A stretch of DNA of 46,429 nt from Flavobacteriales bacterium (GCA_018609045.1 JABAYK010000173.1:4471-50899); one strand, 5' to 3'. Counted from the stretch's first letter, positions 25,830-34,184 are shown. The notes: generated by a model from the letters alone, not told the origin. Numbers and translations are program-made.

Positions 25830-27356
25830 TTAACTATCAGTTAATTTGTTGTAGGCTTTTGCCTCAGATGGATTCCACTCTAACCAACTTAAACTTTCCC
25901 AATTATTAAAAAAATTGCTCTTTCTTTTTTCAAGAAAATCTTTGTAATCATCAGCCTGAATATATTTTTCTTGGTAAGATGAAGAGCTTTCTGAAATTCT
26001 ACTTTTTTGTTCAATTTCGATTTGAGATAAATCAATTCCTTCAGGATTTAAATAAGGTAGTGCACTGTTGTTTAGGGTCTTTAAATAATCAAGATGAACA
26101 AAAGCCCTATCTGCATTCGAAAAATTGTATTTGGCAATAATTACATCCCAATTAAACCAAGAAGCAAAAAGAAATAAAGCAAAAACTGCTGCTCCATTTA
26201 CACGATACAAAAAGGTAGTGTTTTTCTTTTGGTAGATTTTGTAAAAAATTGAAATTAAACCAATTACGCACGAAATTAAAAAGAAGCTTAGTGCAATTCT
26301 TTTGTAAGCCAAAGCAAAATAATAGATATACCAAAAGTTTCTAATTCCTACCGAAACAACCAAAACGATATTCAAACCTAACCACAAATAAGTTAAGTTT
26401 TTTAACCATTTATTCTTTGAGAAGAAATTTTGGTTTGCCCTAAAAAGGTAAATTGCCAAAAGCATTGAAATTACAATAGCAATGCTCAATACAGTCATGC
26501 CTTCATGCACAAATTCTTTAAGGTATTGGCCGTTCCACGAAAAGCCAATCCAAACATCTTTTATTTCAAAAATCAAAAGCAAAAACAACATGATGTTTAA
26601 TGCTACCATTAAAAAAACACCCAATTGAGTTTCATGCTTTAAACCCATATTTTTGAATGAATAATGCTTTATTCTTTTTCTTTCGAGATTACCTGAATCT
26701 AGTTTTTCTTTTGTTCTGAAATAGTCAATTACGGAGGGAAAGAAAAAAGGAATACTTAAAAGCAAGCCTCCCAAAAAATAAAAAATAATAGGTATTTGTA
26801 TTTGTTTCCAAATAAATGAAAATACGTTCTCGATGCCATCAAAAATAGAAGCCGACATAGCTCCAAAGGTTGGATTGCCATTGGCATACAATGCAAAGAA
26901 AATATAAATTACTCCAAGCGGAATTGTATAAATTAAGCCTCGTTTGATGGTGTAAACTGGTACACCAACTTTTTGGCCTAGTGAACTTAAAGATTTAAAA
27001 AAGGTTTTTATGCTATCGAAAAAGCTAAAAAACAATGCGAGCCCTATTATGTGGAAAGTTTTTAATTCTTTGGCTACCAACAGAATATTAAAGACAAATA
27101 AGCTCGTAAAACTTGCAAAAAAAGCAAGGTAAGTATGATGATAAAAAGTAAAAAATGAGGTAACCAAAGCAGTTACCCCAAAAACCAAATCTACTTTTTG
27201 AATGCTATTTTTATGAAGGTAAAAAGTTGACCCGAGCCAAAATAATTGAAACTGAAATAAATTGATCCCCCATGTTTTTTCGTAAAACAAAACCACAAAT
27301 AATATGGCAGATATTAGGGTAAATAATAGTTTGGTTTGGTTGTTTTTGGTGCTCAT
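25830..27356 (-). CDS. polytopic membrane protein of the DUF4153/DUF4173 type
   Basis: A 508-residue integral membrane protein with roughly eleven to thirteen hydrophobic segments and a soluble C-terminal tail (about 400-508). The stretch around LKEFVHEGMTVLSIAIVISMLL and the later YIYYFALAYKRIAL segment resemble the DUF4173 family, whose function is unknown. Aromatic residues are very frequent. It sits between formate dehydrogenase and a sulfotransferase, all on the minus strand but with gaps of 31 and 68 bases, so operon membership is uncertain. No catalytic motif is visible. Confidence 0.65.
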   Translation of the reverse strand: MSTKNNQTKLLFTLISAILFVVLFYEKTWGINLFQFQLFWLGSTFYLHKNSIQKVDLVFGVTALVTSFFTFYHHTYLAFFASFTSLFVFNILLVAKELKTFHIIGLALFFSFFDSIKTFFKSLSSLGQKVGVPVYTIKRGLIYTIPLGVIYIFFALYANGNPTFGAMSASIFDGIENVFSFIWKQIQIPIIFYFLGGLLLSIPFFFPSVIDYFRTKEKLDSGNLERKRIKHYSFKNMGLKHETQLGVFLMVALNIMLFLLLIFEIKDVWIGFSWNGQYLKEFVHEGMTVLSIAIVISMLLAIYLFRANQNFFSKNKWLKNLTYLWLGLNIVLVVSVGIRNFWYIYYFALAYKRIALSFFLISCVIGLISIFYKIYQKKNTTFLYRVNGAAVFALFLFASWFNWDVIIAKYNFSNADRAFVHLDYLKTLNNSALPYLNPEGIDLSQIEIEQKSRISESSSSYQEKYIQADDYKDFLEKRKSNFFNNWESLSWLEWNPSEAKAYNKLTDS

Positions 27357-27424
27357 TATGAAATGTTTACACCTAAAACGAAAAAGTTAGATTTTATTTT
27401 TTGTAAAAAGTAAATTAACAGTTT

Positions 27425-28084
27425 TTAAATAAAACCCTTTGCCCTGTAATACTTTATTTGAAACCAATATTTAACCCGTTTTTTTAAAATTTTAAATCTT
27501 CTTTTCAAGGTTGGTTTTCCTTTTCGCTCTTTGTTTTTGTTGTTGGCATGTGGAAAAGGAATTTTAGGAATCGGTACTTGTAAAAAATTACAAAGCTCTT
27601 CCCAACCTGCGCCAGTGGTAAAATCAACCACCAACAAATCGTTTGGGCGATTTTCGAAATAAGCTTTTACCTCTTGGTTGTGTTTGTTGTAAACCTCAAT
27701 GGTATTTTGTTTAAAATCTTTGGGTAATCCTTTTCCAAAGCCATAAATCCATTCGTGCATGGGGCTTCGTAAGTCGCCAATATGGCGGGCAACACTTTTG
27801 TACCAACTTTCGCTTTCGCGGATGGTTAAAATGAATTTACAATTTGGAATTTGCTGATCAATTTCCTTGTAGATTAAAGGCCAAGGGTTATCTTCTACTG
27901 CATCGTATTGATTTAGTTTATTGAAAACTCGATTGTAGTTTCCATGTAAAATTGGCCATAGCATTTGGTAATTATTGTCTCCAACTTTGTAGCCCAAAAT
28001 ACGCAGGGCATCTCTTAATGAAGATGTTCCTGTTTTTTGAAAACCTACACCAATAATTTTATTTGGAAATTTGCCTCTTGACAT
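27425..28084 (-). CDS. sulfotransferase family protein
   Basis: A cytoplasmic or membrane-peripheral sulfotransferase of about 219 residues from ATG 28084; the longer frame would need a TTG at 28093. The 5'-phosphosulfate-binding loop is GVGFQKTGTSSL (about 12-23). The 3'-phosphate-binding region is probably TIRESESWYKS (about 92-102), with a nearby conserved ...DLLVVDFTTGAGWEELC-type segment. These are the expected PAPS-binding elements. The acceptor (sugar, lipid or protein) cannot be told from sequence. The C-terminus is very basic. The small unknown gene upstream ends 28 bases before, so they are likely co-transcribed. Confidence 0.85.
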   Translation of the reverse strand: MSRGKFPNKIIGVGFQKTGTSSLRDALRILGYKVGDNNYQMLWPILHGNYNRVFNKLNQYDAVEDNPWPLIYKEIDQQIPNCKFILTIRESESWYKSVARHIGDLRSPMHEWIYGFGKGLPKDFKQNTIEVYNKHNQEVKAYFENRPNDLLVVDFTTGAGWEELCNFLQVPIPKIPFPHANNKNKERKGKPTLKRRFKILKKRVKYWFQIKYYRAKGFI

Positions 28085-28112
28085 CAAAGGCAAATGTAAA
28101 GTGAAAGCAAGT

Positions 28113-28466
28113 TTATTTTTTCATTACTTGCTCTAAAAAGGCAAGTGCAGATTTCTCCATGATGCAAAACCTGCCATCTGCAAGAAAAATTTTCTTCATG
28201 TCTGCCAAAAGTTTATCAACCTCAACATTAGTAGGAAAGAATTTCGGTCTAAACCTTAACAACAATTCTGTTCGTTGTGTTTTATTGAGTTTTTCCATCA
28301 ACTTTTTAGCAAATTGGGCTTTCTTTTCGCCAACTACATCAATAATGGCATCGTACTCTTCGCACCTTAAGTTATTGTCAGCATAACCAGCATAGGTCAA
28401 AGCAAAAGCTTTAAAATCAACATCATCCCATTTTTCTAATAAGGCTTCTATAATAAAATCTGACAT
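28113..28466 (-). CDS. small conserved-looking protein of unknown function
   Basis: A 117-residue protein I do not recognise. It is predicted mainly helical and soluble, with no signal peptide, membrane segment or metal motif. Charged helices dominate (for example KKAQFAKKLMEKLNKTQRTELLLRF), and two cysteines are present (CEEYDAI, RFCIMEK). The overall helical, acidic layout is faintly like TerB-type domains, but that is a guess. It has the codon and base character of its neighbours and precedes the sulfotransferase gene by 28 bases. Confidence 0.6.
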   Translation of the reverse strand: MSDFIIEALLEKWDDVDFKAFALTYAGYADNNLRCEEYDAIIDVVGEKKAQFAKKLMEKLNKTQRTELLLRFRPKFFPTNVEVDKLLADMKKIFLADGRFCIMEKSALAFLEQVMKK

Positions 28467-28553
28467 CTAATAAATTTTTAGGTAAAATTGGATTTTTTTT
28501 TATTGATAGCGGCAATAACAATTAATTAATCGATGAAATATTTTTTTTAATTG

Positions 28554-29150
28554 TCAATCCCCCGAAATTACTTCAAACAGAATCTCAAAATTTACTTCAA
28601 TTTGATCTTGAACTTTTACCATGCCCATAAATTTTTGAGGAGCTTCAACTTTAAAATCGCTTAAGCAAATATTTTTTGCCCCTATTAATGTTTTGTTATT
28701 TGATGATTCTGATATACTGCAAATTGCATTTTGCAAACGTTTTTGGCCGGCTATTTCAATCCAAAGGTTGGCCATTGGTTCGTTGGTTTCATCGTCTTTG
28801 GTTAAAGTAATAAAACTGATTTTTATAAACGGAAATTCATCACTTTTTAAAGTGGCTTGGAGGTCTTGCTCCATCATTTTATTGCTGCAATCGAAATTGT
28901 TTACGGCAATTTTTATTTCGTTGGGATAAAGAACACAAACCTTTCCATTCGATTTTGTGAAAGATGAAATGGTATCAACAGTAGTAATTTCGTTTACACT
29001 GCAAGTAAATTCATTTACATTGGTTTTGCCTTTTATAAAAACTTTCGATGTTCTGTTTACACTCCAAATTTGGTCATCAGTAGACTGGGCCTTCATTTGA
29101 AAATGAAAACAAAATAAAAGCCCAATTACTGCTAATTGGGCTTTTATCAA
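28554..29150 (-). CDS. YceI-like exported lipid-binding protein
   Basis: A periplasmic protein of about 198 residues with the YceI beta-barrel pattern: SVNRTSKVFIKGKTNVNEF near the N-terminus, then KMMEQDLQATLKSDEFPFIKISF and a C-terminal DQIEVNFEILFEV strand. YceI proteins bind isoprenoid or other long lipids in the periplasm; the ligand here is unknown. No ATG gives a full signal peptide. TTG at 29150 yields MIKAQLAVIGLLFCFHFQMKAQ, which is a good one; TTG 29174 would overlap the porin gene. The signal-peptide codons lie inside a strong hairpin (29114-29147). It is the third gene of the YceI-porin-YceI group and is divergent in sequence from the first YceI. Confidence 0.78.
   Translation of the reverse strand: MIKAQLAVIGLLFCFHFQMKAQSTDDQIWSVNRTSKVFIKGKTNVNEFTCSVNEITTVDTISSFTKSNGKVCVLYPNEIKIAVNNFDCSNKMMEQDLQATLKSDEFPFIKISFITLTKDDETNEPMANLWIEIAGQKRLQNAICSISESSNNKTLIGAKNICLSDFKVEAPQKFMGMVKVQDQIEVNFEILFEVISGD
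29114..29147 (-). terminator. hairpin with U-rich tail embedded in the start of the second YceI gene
   Basis: A perfect 14-bp stem (29114-29127 with 29134-29147, containing AAAAGCCCAATT/AATTGGGCTTTT) with a 6-base loop. Read on the minus strand it is followed by ATTTTGTTTTCATTTT. It looks like an intrinsic terminator for the porin gene, yet it lies within the reading frame of the next gene. It may attenuate that gene. Confidence 0.65.
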
Positions 29151-29163
29151 AAATATGTTGTTA

Positions 29164-30429
29164 TTAGAATCCAATTACAGCTTCTATCATTATTCCGTTA
29201 AAAGAAGCACCTTGGTTTACTGTTCCTGCAAAACCGTTTCCACTATAGTTACTAGTTACATACTCAACTTTGGTTAAGATGTTTTCTGTCATAAACCAGC
29301 CTGCACCTGCATTGATTCTATCTACGGTTACTGAGTTTGCTGTTTTTGAAAATTTACCAGTAACACTATTGTATCTTCCGCCAACAAAAAGTTTATCACT
29401 TGCAAATCTGTAAAGTAATTCAGCTGCAAGCTGAGTCATATCTCCACCAACGGCATTATCGTTATTTGAAGTCATTTCGTAAATAACAAAGAACTCTAAG
29501 CCTTGAAACTTAACAAATGGATTGATTTGGATAGCAGTTCTACTATTAAAACGTGGATTAATTCTTGGATCAAAATCACTACCACCTAAAATACCATAGT
29601 AGCGAGCTCCTGCTCTATCGCCGGCATATAAATAGTCTCTTGTAGAGTTTGTAGAACTTGAATAGAATGAACCTGTAAGTCTAACTCTTAAATCGTCGTT
29701 TACTTGAGTATCGTAACCCACTTTACCATAAACGGTAAGGCCATCATCGCCTGGAAATGGATTTTGATTTAGTCTACCATTGGTCATACCTAAAACACCT
29801 ATAATACCGCTTTTCATGATTGTTAATTCAGCAAATGGCTCTGTAGTAAAGGCATCCATAATGTAGTTTCCAACAAATGGGTTGTAAATAGCTCTAGCAT
29901 TGTCAGAACGTCTAAAGTGAGCATCACCATAGTTAATATCGTCCATACCAAATCTTAGTCTTGCCATTTCCATAAATCCGCCTAAAAAGCCTTCTTTAAT
30001 AAAATTAAGGTTGTCAATTTGAATGTATCCTCCTTTTACCCATGCTTCGGTATGGTTACGAGATGACAAATATGTTCTTAAATGCAATCTAACTCCATCG
30101 GCAAACTGAGCATCTAAATTTAAGTTAGCTGTTGGTAGGTTAACATTAGTACCAAGCTTTGGTGCTTGTAATGGTATTAATAATGTATCTGTAGTGTTAG
30201 CAAAGGCATTTGTTTGAGATAAACCTTGCACTTGAATAGCAAAATCTCCACCTACTCTAACTTTTACTCCATCAAATGGTACATCGTCTTTTGGGGCTTC
30301 AAATACATTTAATCCTTGTTGACCTGGAAGTCTAAAGTTTTGTAATTCTGGTTGTTGGGCAAATAACCCTAATGTTAGCATTAAACTTAATGCGGTTGAA
30401 ATGATTTTTAAAAAATTTGTTGTTCTCAT
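29164..30429 (-). CDS. outer-membrane beta-barrel porin-like protein
   Basis: About 421 residues from ATG 30429 (signal peptide MRTTNFLK...LGLFAQ); an ATG at 30483 would add 18 polar residues before it. The mature protein is rich in alternating beta strands and ends in phenylalanine (MIEAVIGF), the usual signature of barrels inserted by BamA. The start of the barrel region is VKVRVGGDFAIQVQGLSQ; RLRFGMDDINYGDAHFRRSDNA is reminiscent of phosphate- or anion-type porins (OprO/OprP-like). The substrate is unknown. It is sandwiched between two YceI genes on the same strand (3-base gap upstream, hairpin downstream), suggesting joint expression. Confidence 0.7.
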   Translation of the reverse strand: MRTTNFLKIISTALSLMLTLGLFAQQPELQNFRLPGQQGLNVFEAPKDDVPFDGVKVRVGGDFAIQVQGLSQTNAFANTTDTLLIPLQAPKLGTNVNLPTANLNLDAQFADGVRLHLRTYLSSRNHTEAWVKGGYIQIDNLNFIKEGFLGGFMEMARLRFGMDDINYGDAHFRRSDNARAIYNPFVGNYIMDAFTTEPFAELTIMKSGIIGVLGMTNGRLNQNPFPGDDGLTVYGKVGYDTQVNDDLRVRLTGSFYSSSTNSTRDYLYAGDRAGARYYGILGGSDFDPRINPRFNSRTAIQINPFVKFQGLEFFVIYEMTSNNDNAVGGDMTQLAAELLYRFASDKLFVGGRYNSVTGKFSKTANSVTVDRINAGAGWFMTENILTKVEYVTSNYSGNGFAGTVNQGASFNGIMIEAVIGF

Positions 30430-30486
30430 GGCCTTGGGTTTAAAAATTAATTGATTTTGATTTTGATTTAAAGATTTTTTCATTTT

Positions 30487-31029
30487 TTATGATTTTACAA
30501 TAACTATATTAAAGTTGATAACCACTTCATCTCCTTTGGTAATGGTGCCCCACATTACTTCTGGAGGCTCAACTCCAAAAGATGACATATTAAATGTGTA
30601 ACTTCCTTTTATTAAAACCCTTTCGTTTTCTATTTCGGAAATTGAAACAGGTATTGAAATATTCTTTTTAGTGCCGGTAATGGTTAAATCACCTTTTGCT
30701 AAATATTTTGAAGCATTATTTTCAAGTTGAATGTTGCTAAAAGTTACATTAGGATACTTTTCGTAACTCATAGCCTTGTAGGTATTTGTATTCATGGCAT
30801 CTTTACCACTTTCTAATCCTGCAACAGGAAAAGTAAATGATAAATTAGATGTTGCATAAACTCCATCCTCTTCGGTAATTGACCCGGAAGTTGAAATTTT
30901 CTCTACATTCATTTCCCAATCGTGAAGGGTTGATGTTCCATCAATTGTTACACTGCTTAAATGAGTATCTACCTTAAATGAGGTTAAGGCTAAAAAGATT
31001 AAAACTCGGGTTGTGATTATGGTTAGCAT
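30487..31029 (-). CDS. YceI family exported protein
   Basis: A 180-residue periplasmic lipocalin-like barrel. It has an N-terminal signal segment (MLTIITTRVLIFLALTS) and the YceI strand pattern: TIDGTSTLHDWEMNVEKISTSG, then the loop GLESGKDAMNTNTYKAMSYEKYPNVTFSN, the KGDLTITGTKKNISIPV hairpin and a closing VVINFNIVIV strand. YceI proteins carry polyisoprenoid-type ligands. It leads the YceI-porin-YceI group. A perfect -7 box lies 21 bases upstream and two palindromes lie further up, suggesting regulated expression. Confidence 0.88.
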   Translation of the reverse strand: MLTIITTRVLIFLALTSFKVDTHLSSVTIDGTSTLHDWEMNVEKISTSGSITEEDGVYATSNLSFTFPVAGLESGKDAMNTNTYKAMSYEKYPNVTFSNIQLENNASKYLAKGDLTITGTKKNISIPVSISEIENERVLIKGSYTFNMSSFGVEPPEVMWGTITKGDEVVINFNIVIVKS

Positions 31030-31049
31030 TTTGTTTTTGTTTTACGTAA

Positions 31050-31057
31050 CAAATGTA
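31050..31057 (-). promoter_or_regulatory. -7 promoter box of the YceI-porin-YceI operon
   Basis: On the minus strand this reads TACATTTG, a perfect TAnnTTTG. No TTG is found at the normal distance, which would fit a promoter that needs an activator. Confidence 0.5.
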
Positions 31058-31110
31058 GATTGGCAACTCTGGGTGTTTGTTGCGGATAGTCAGTTACATC
31101 CCTAAACTTC

Positions 31111-31128
31111 ATCACCTTCGAAAGTGAT
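31111..31128. promoter_or_regulatory. palindromic operator candidate upstream of the YceI operon
   Basis: ATCAC-c-TTCGAA-a-GTGAT: an 18-base palindrome broken at one symmetric pair. Its centre is about 62 bases upstream of the -7 box. Confidence 0.45.
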
Positions 31129-31153
31129 AAATGATACATTAATTTTATAGAAT

Positions 31154-31169
31154 TGTGACAATTATCACA
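31154..31169. promoter_or_regulatory. CRP/FNR-like palindrome upstream of the YceI operon
   Basis: TGTGA-N6-TCACA, an exact match to the CRP half-site arrangement, with AT-rich flanks. Its centre is about 104 bases upstream of the -7 box. A Crp/Fnr-family regulator is the natural candidate, but none is encoded in the window. Confidence 0.5.
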
Positions 31170-31186
31170 TTTTAGTAAAATTTAAG

Positions 31187-31214
31187 CAAAAAAAAAGCCT
31201 GTGAAAAACACAGG
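31187..31214 (-). terminator. terminator after the LamG protein gene
   Basis: A 6-bp stem (31198-31203 with 31209-31214, CCTGTG/CACAGG) with a 5-base loop, followed on the minus strand by about ten T residues. Confidence 0.8.
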
Positions 31215-31239
31215 ATTTTGATTATTAAGGCTTTATATT

Positions 31240-32268
31240 TTATTCGAGAATAATTTTCTTGGTATTTGAGATTACTTCATTATGGAAATTTGCCAGATAT
31301 ATTCCTTTTGGAAGAAAACTTAGGTCGATGGTTTTCCATAAACCTGAAATTGTTTTCTCATAAACTACCTTGCCAGTAATGTCATTAACAATCAAATTAT
31401 AGGAGTTGCCAGAATTGTTCTTTACATCAATAATACCATTTGAAGGATTTGGAGATAACTGGAAATCTTTTGGTTGATTAATGTTTTCTGACTCAACTCC
31501 AATTGGAGTTCCATTATTTAAACTACCAATATCACTTGCAGACAAAACATCACCGTAAACGAATAACTCATCTAAGGTACCATAAAACTGCTGACCAAAA
31601 GGATTTTTTCCGATACCAGTAAAACCTGTTGAAGGAATAATTTTGTACCCAACGCCTGTTAAATCTAACTCAGTACTGTCTGAATTTAAGGTTCCACCAG
31701 TTGTTCCAAAAACAGAGTACTTTTTAATTTTGGATTTAACGCCATCTATATATAAGTACATTAAACTGTTTACGCCATCAATAACTCCAACAACATGATG
31801 CCAAGCGCCATCATTCATATTTCCATTGGTAGTAGAAACGGCTGCAACATTTGGTAACCCGCCAAAACCTTCGGCTCCACAAGCAAATAAAAGGTTTCCT
31901 GCGTCTCCCCAATTCAACCCTGTTAGCATACCACTGTACCAAGCACCTGTGCCATTACAAAAAATACCATTGTAAGTTGTGGTACTTGTAGTTTTGTACC
32001 AATAAGAAAGGGTTATGCTTCCTTCAAGGCCAAGGTTAAATGCTGCAGTATCGTAAACATCGATAGAAGAATTAGCCAAAAACTCAGTAGCCATAACAGC
32101 ATTACCGTCTTTATCATCGGCTGCGGTTAAATTAGTTTCAGTTCCATTAAGTGAATTTCCACTAACATCAATTCCATTTCCATCTAAAGGATAATGGGCA
32201 ATTAAGGTTTGAGAATTTACATTTACTAAGATTGATAGTAAAAATGTAGTAAGTAAAAGTTTTTTCAT
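31240..32268 (-). CDS. LamG-domain protein exported by the type IX system (type A sorting domain)
   Basis: A 342-residue secreted or surface protein. It has a signal peptide (MKKLLLTTFLLSILVNVNSQ), then a laminin-G/concanavalin-like domain (about 22-255) with the usual landmarks AHYPLDGNGIDVSGNSLNG, SITLSYWYKT, GAWHHVVGVIDG and GTLDELFVYGDVLS. A short linker leads to a C-terminal T9SS type A sorting domain (about 265-342) with FQLSPNPSNGIIDV, a KVVYEKTI strand and LPKGIYLANF. It is likely a carbohydrate- or glycan-binding surface protein; no catalytic residues are visible. It is a single gene with a terminator. An inverted repeat TAAGGT-N4-ACCTTA lies about 60 bases upstream. Confidence 0.88.
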   Translation of the reverse strand: MKKLLLTTFLLSILVNVNSQTLIAHYPLDGNGIDVSGNSLNGTETNLTAADDKDGNAVMATEFLANSSIDVYDTAAFNLGLEGSITLSYWYKTTSTTTYNGIFCNGTGAWYSGMLTGLNWGDAGNLLFACGAEGFGGLPNVAAVSTTNGNMNDGAWHHVVGVIDGVNSLMYLYIDGVKSKIKKYSVFGTTGGTLNSDSTELDLTGVGYKIIPSTGFTGIGKNPFGQQFYGTLDELFVYGDVLSASDIGSLNNGTPIGVESENINQPKDFQLSPNPSNGIIDVKNNSGNSYNLIVNDITGKVVYEKTISGLWKTIDLSFLPKGIYLANFHNEVISNTKKIILE

Positions 32269-32383
32269 GTGTATAAGGTTTAAAGTTTAAACAAATTTCA
32301 TTTAAACCAACCTGCTCTTTCTAAGGTGTTTACCTTAAAATGCATGTATAAAAACTTATTTTTTTCTAATTAAAATAAATGTG

Positions 32384-32809
32384 CTAATTGTTTTTTACCT
32401 CGATGTTTGGATTGATTTCCTTTATGGTAGAAACAAACTGGTTTCTATTTTTAGGAGATATAATTACATCATCAAATTTATTGATGGTAATGTAAAGTCT
32501 TTTAAAGGATGCCGCAGGAGATGAAAAAGGATTGTTGGTATATTCAATAGATTTAATTTCTGAAATTTTCACCTTTTTGAAATAAATAAATCCTGATTGA
32601 ATAACCAATTCATCATTTAAAGTAATGATGTATCGGGTGAAAAAAATCATTTGGGCAATAAACAAAAAGGAGCCAAAACACAATACAGATGCAATATACT
32701 TTTCGTCAACTATGCCTAAATAGGTAAAATACAATAGCAATGCGAATACAGGCCCAAAAAGAAGCCATGAAATACCAGAGCGGAAAACATGTTTTACCTC
32801 TCTTCCCAT
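32384..32809 (-). CDS. small membrane protein with PH-like domain
   Basis: A 141-residue protein with two transmembrane segments (about 12-32 and 38-58) and a C-terminal bacterial PH-like region (about 58-135), with RYIITLNDELVIQSGFIYFKKVKISEIKSIEYT as the typical strand pattern. The function is unknown. Its start codon overlaps the stop of the DUF58 gene by one base, so translation is coupled, although I know of no fixed partnership between these families. Confidence 0.65.
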   Translation of the reverse strand: MGREVKHVFRSGISWLLFGPVFALLLYFTYLGIVDEKYIASVLCFGSFLFIAQMIFFTRYIITLNDELVIQSGFIYFKKVKISEIKSIEYTNNPFSSPAASFKRLYITINKFDDVIISPKNRNQFVSTIKEINPNIEVKNN

Positions 32810-33747
32810 TAACGTGCTCCTTTGATCATTTTGTTTCTTTTAACCAAATAACCTTGCAAAACCTGGTGTAAACCTTTGTTGATATCTGCCTCAATATAAT
32901 CAATGGCATATTGGCCTGCTTTAAGTTTAATTTCTTTGTCGAACTCTTGCATTTGAGTTTGGTAAAATTGCTTTACAGCAGATGGATGGAGTTTAACCTC
33001 ATCGCCGGTTTCCATATCAATAAATTGAGTTGGTCTATTTTCGAAATTAAAATCCAACTCCTTTTCTTTGTCTACAACATGAAATAAAATTGCCTCGTGC
33101 TTGTTGTGCTTTAAATGCTGAAGCGCCATAAACAATTCATCTAAGTTTTGCTGGCTATCCATTAAATCACTAAAAATAACCACCAAACTTCTTTGGTGAA
33201 TTCGCTCAGCAATTTGGTGAATAGATTCAACTATTGATGAGGTTTTATTCGGAACAGGCCTCGACAAAATATCGCTCAACATTGAGTTTAACATATTTAA
33301 ATGTGTGTTGCTCAGTTTGGCTGGAGTTAGTTCTTCTAAATTATCAGAGAATATTCCTAAACCAACTGCATCTCTTTGCTTTTTGAGTAACTCAATTAAC
33401 GAAGCAGCCGCGTACGCCGAAAACTGACTCTTGTTAAAAATATTTCTTGATTTGGCATCTTCAGGAAAATTCATAGAAGAGCTGTGGTCTAAAATCAACC
33501 AACATCTTAAGTTGGTTTCTTCTTCGTATCGTTTAACAAAGTGTTTGTCGGTTCTTGCAAATAGTTTCCAATCGATATGACGGGTAGATTCACCTGTATT
33601 GTAAAGCCTATGTTCGGCAAACTCAACCGAAAAACCATGAAAAGGACTTTTATGCAAACCAGTAATAAAACCTTCAACTACTTGTTTGGCAAGTAATTCT
33701 AAATTTCCAAATTTTTCTAATAAAGCTCTATCAATAGTTTGTGACAT
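32809..33747 (-). CDS. DUF58 family protein (MoxR-associated)
   Basis: A 312-residue cytoplasmic protein. The DUF58 signature is clear: EHRLYNTGESTRHIDWKLFARTD (about 45-67), then a VWA-like domain whose metal site is DHSSSMN (Asp87, Ser89, Ser91). Later segments LVVIFSDLMD and HKHEAILFHVVDKEKELDF complete the fold. DUF58 proteins usually act with a MoxR AAA+ ATPase in Bat-type aerotolerance or metal-insertion clusters. No MoxR gene is seen here, so the partner must lie elsewhere. It is transcribed before the PH-like gene and after its own gap from thioredoxin. Confidence 0.9.
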   Translation of the reverse strand: MSQTIDRALLEKFGNLELLAKQVVEGFITGLHKSPFHGFSVEFAEHRLYNTGESTRHIDWKLFARTDKHFVKRYEEETNLRCWLILDHSSSMNFPEDAKSRNIFNKSQFSAYAAASLIELLKKQRDAVGLGIFSDNLEELTPAKLSNTHLNMLNSMLSDILSRPVPNKTSSIVESIHQIAERIHQRSLVVIFSDLMDSQQNLDELFMALQHLKHNKHEAILFHVVDKEKELDFNFENRPTQFIDMETGDEVKLHPSAVKQFYQTQMQEFDKEIKLKAGQYAIDYIEADINKGLHQVLQGYLVKRNKMIKGAR

Positions 33748-33780
33748 GCAGTAAAAATAGTTGTTTTAGGTTTTGGGCAA

Positions 33781-33815
33781 AAAAAAACCCGAAACACTTT
33801 TTGTGAATCGGGTTT
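33781..33815 (-). terminator. terminator after trxA
   Basis: An 8-bp stem (33785-33792 with 33808-33815, AAACCCGA/TCGGGTTT) extended by an inner CAC/GTG pair, followed on the minus strand by T residues. Confidence 0.85.
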
Positions 33816-33834
33816 ATATGAATTTGTATTTTAA

Positions 33835-34152
33835 TTATAAAGCTGCATCTATTTTAGCCGCATAATTTTGCTTTGGAGAAGCTCCAACCATTTTATCTAC
33901 AACTTCACCATTTTTCATGAACAAAACTGTAGGAATACTTCTAATTCCGTATTTCATAGAAATTTCAGGATTTTGGTCAACGTTAAGTTTTCCAACTACT
34001 GCTTTTCCATCATACTCGGTTGCTAATTCAGAAATAAGAGGAGAAACCATTCTACATGGTCCGCACCACTCTGCCCAAAAGTCAACTACTACTGGTTTAT
34101 CAGATTTTAAAGCTAACTCTTCGAAATTAGCATCGGTAAATTCTACTGCCAT
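33835..34152 (-). CDS. trxA: thioredoxin
   Basis: A 105-residue cytoplasmic disulfide reductant. The redox centre is WCGPC (Trp29, Cys30, Cys33), the buried acid is Asp24 in VVDFWAEW, and the cis-proline is Pro74 in IRSIPTV. Length and pattern are those of classical Trx1. It has its own promoter (34185-34212) and terminator, so it is a single-gene unit just downstream of dnaE. Confidence 0.97.
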   Translation of the reverse strand: MAVEFTDANFEELALKSDKPVVVDFWAEWCGPCRMVSPLISELATEYDGKAVVGKLNVDQNPEISMKYGIRSIPTVLFMKNGEVVDKMVGASPKQNYAAKIDAAL

Positions 34153-34184
34153 TATTTATATTTTTTAATTAATAATTTCTAACA

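Noticed and set aside
28091..28098. TACATTTG on the minus strand as a promoter for the sulfotransferase
   Set aside because: It would place the transcript start on the ATG itself and no -33 element is present; read-through from the upstream gene is simpler.
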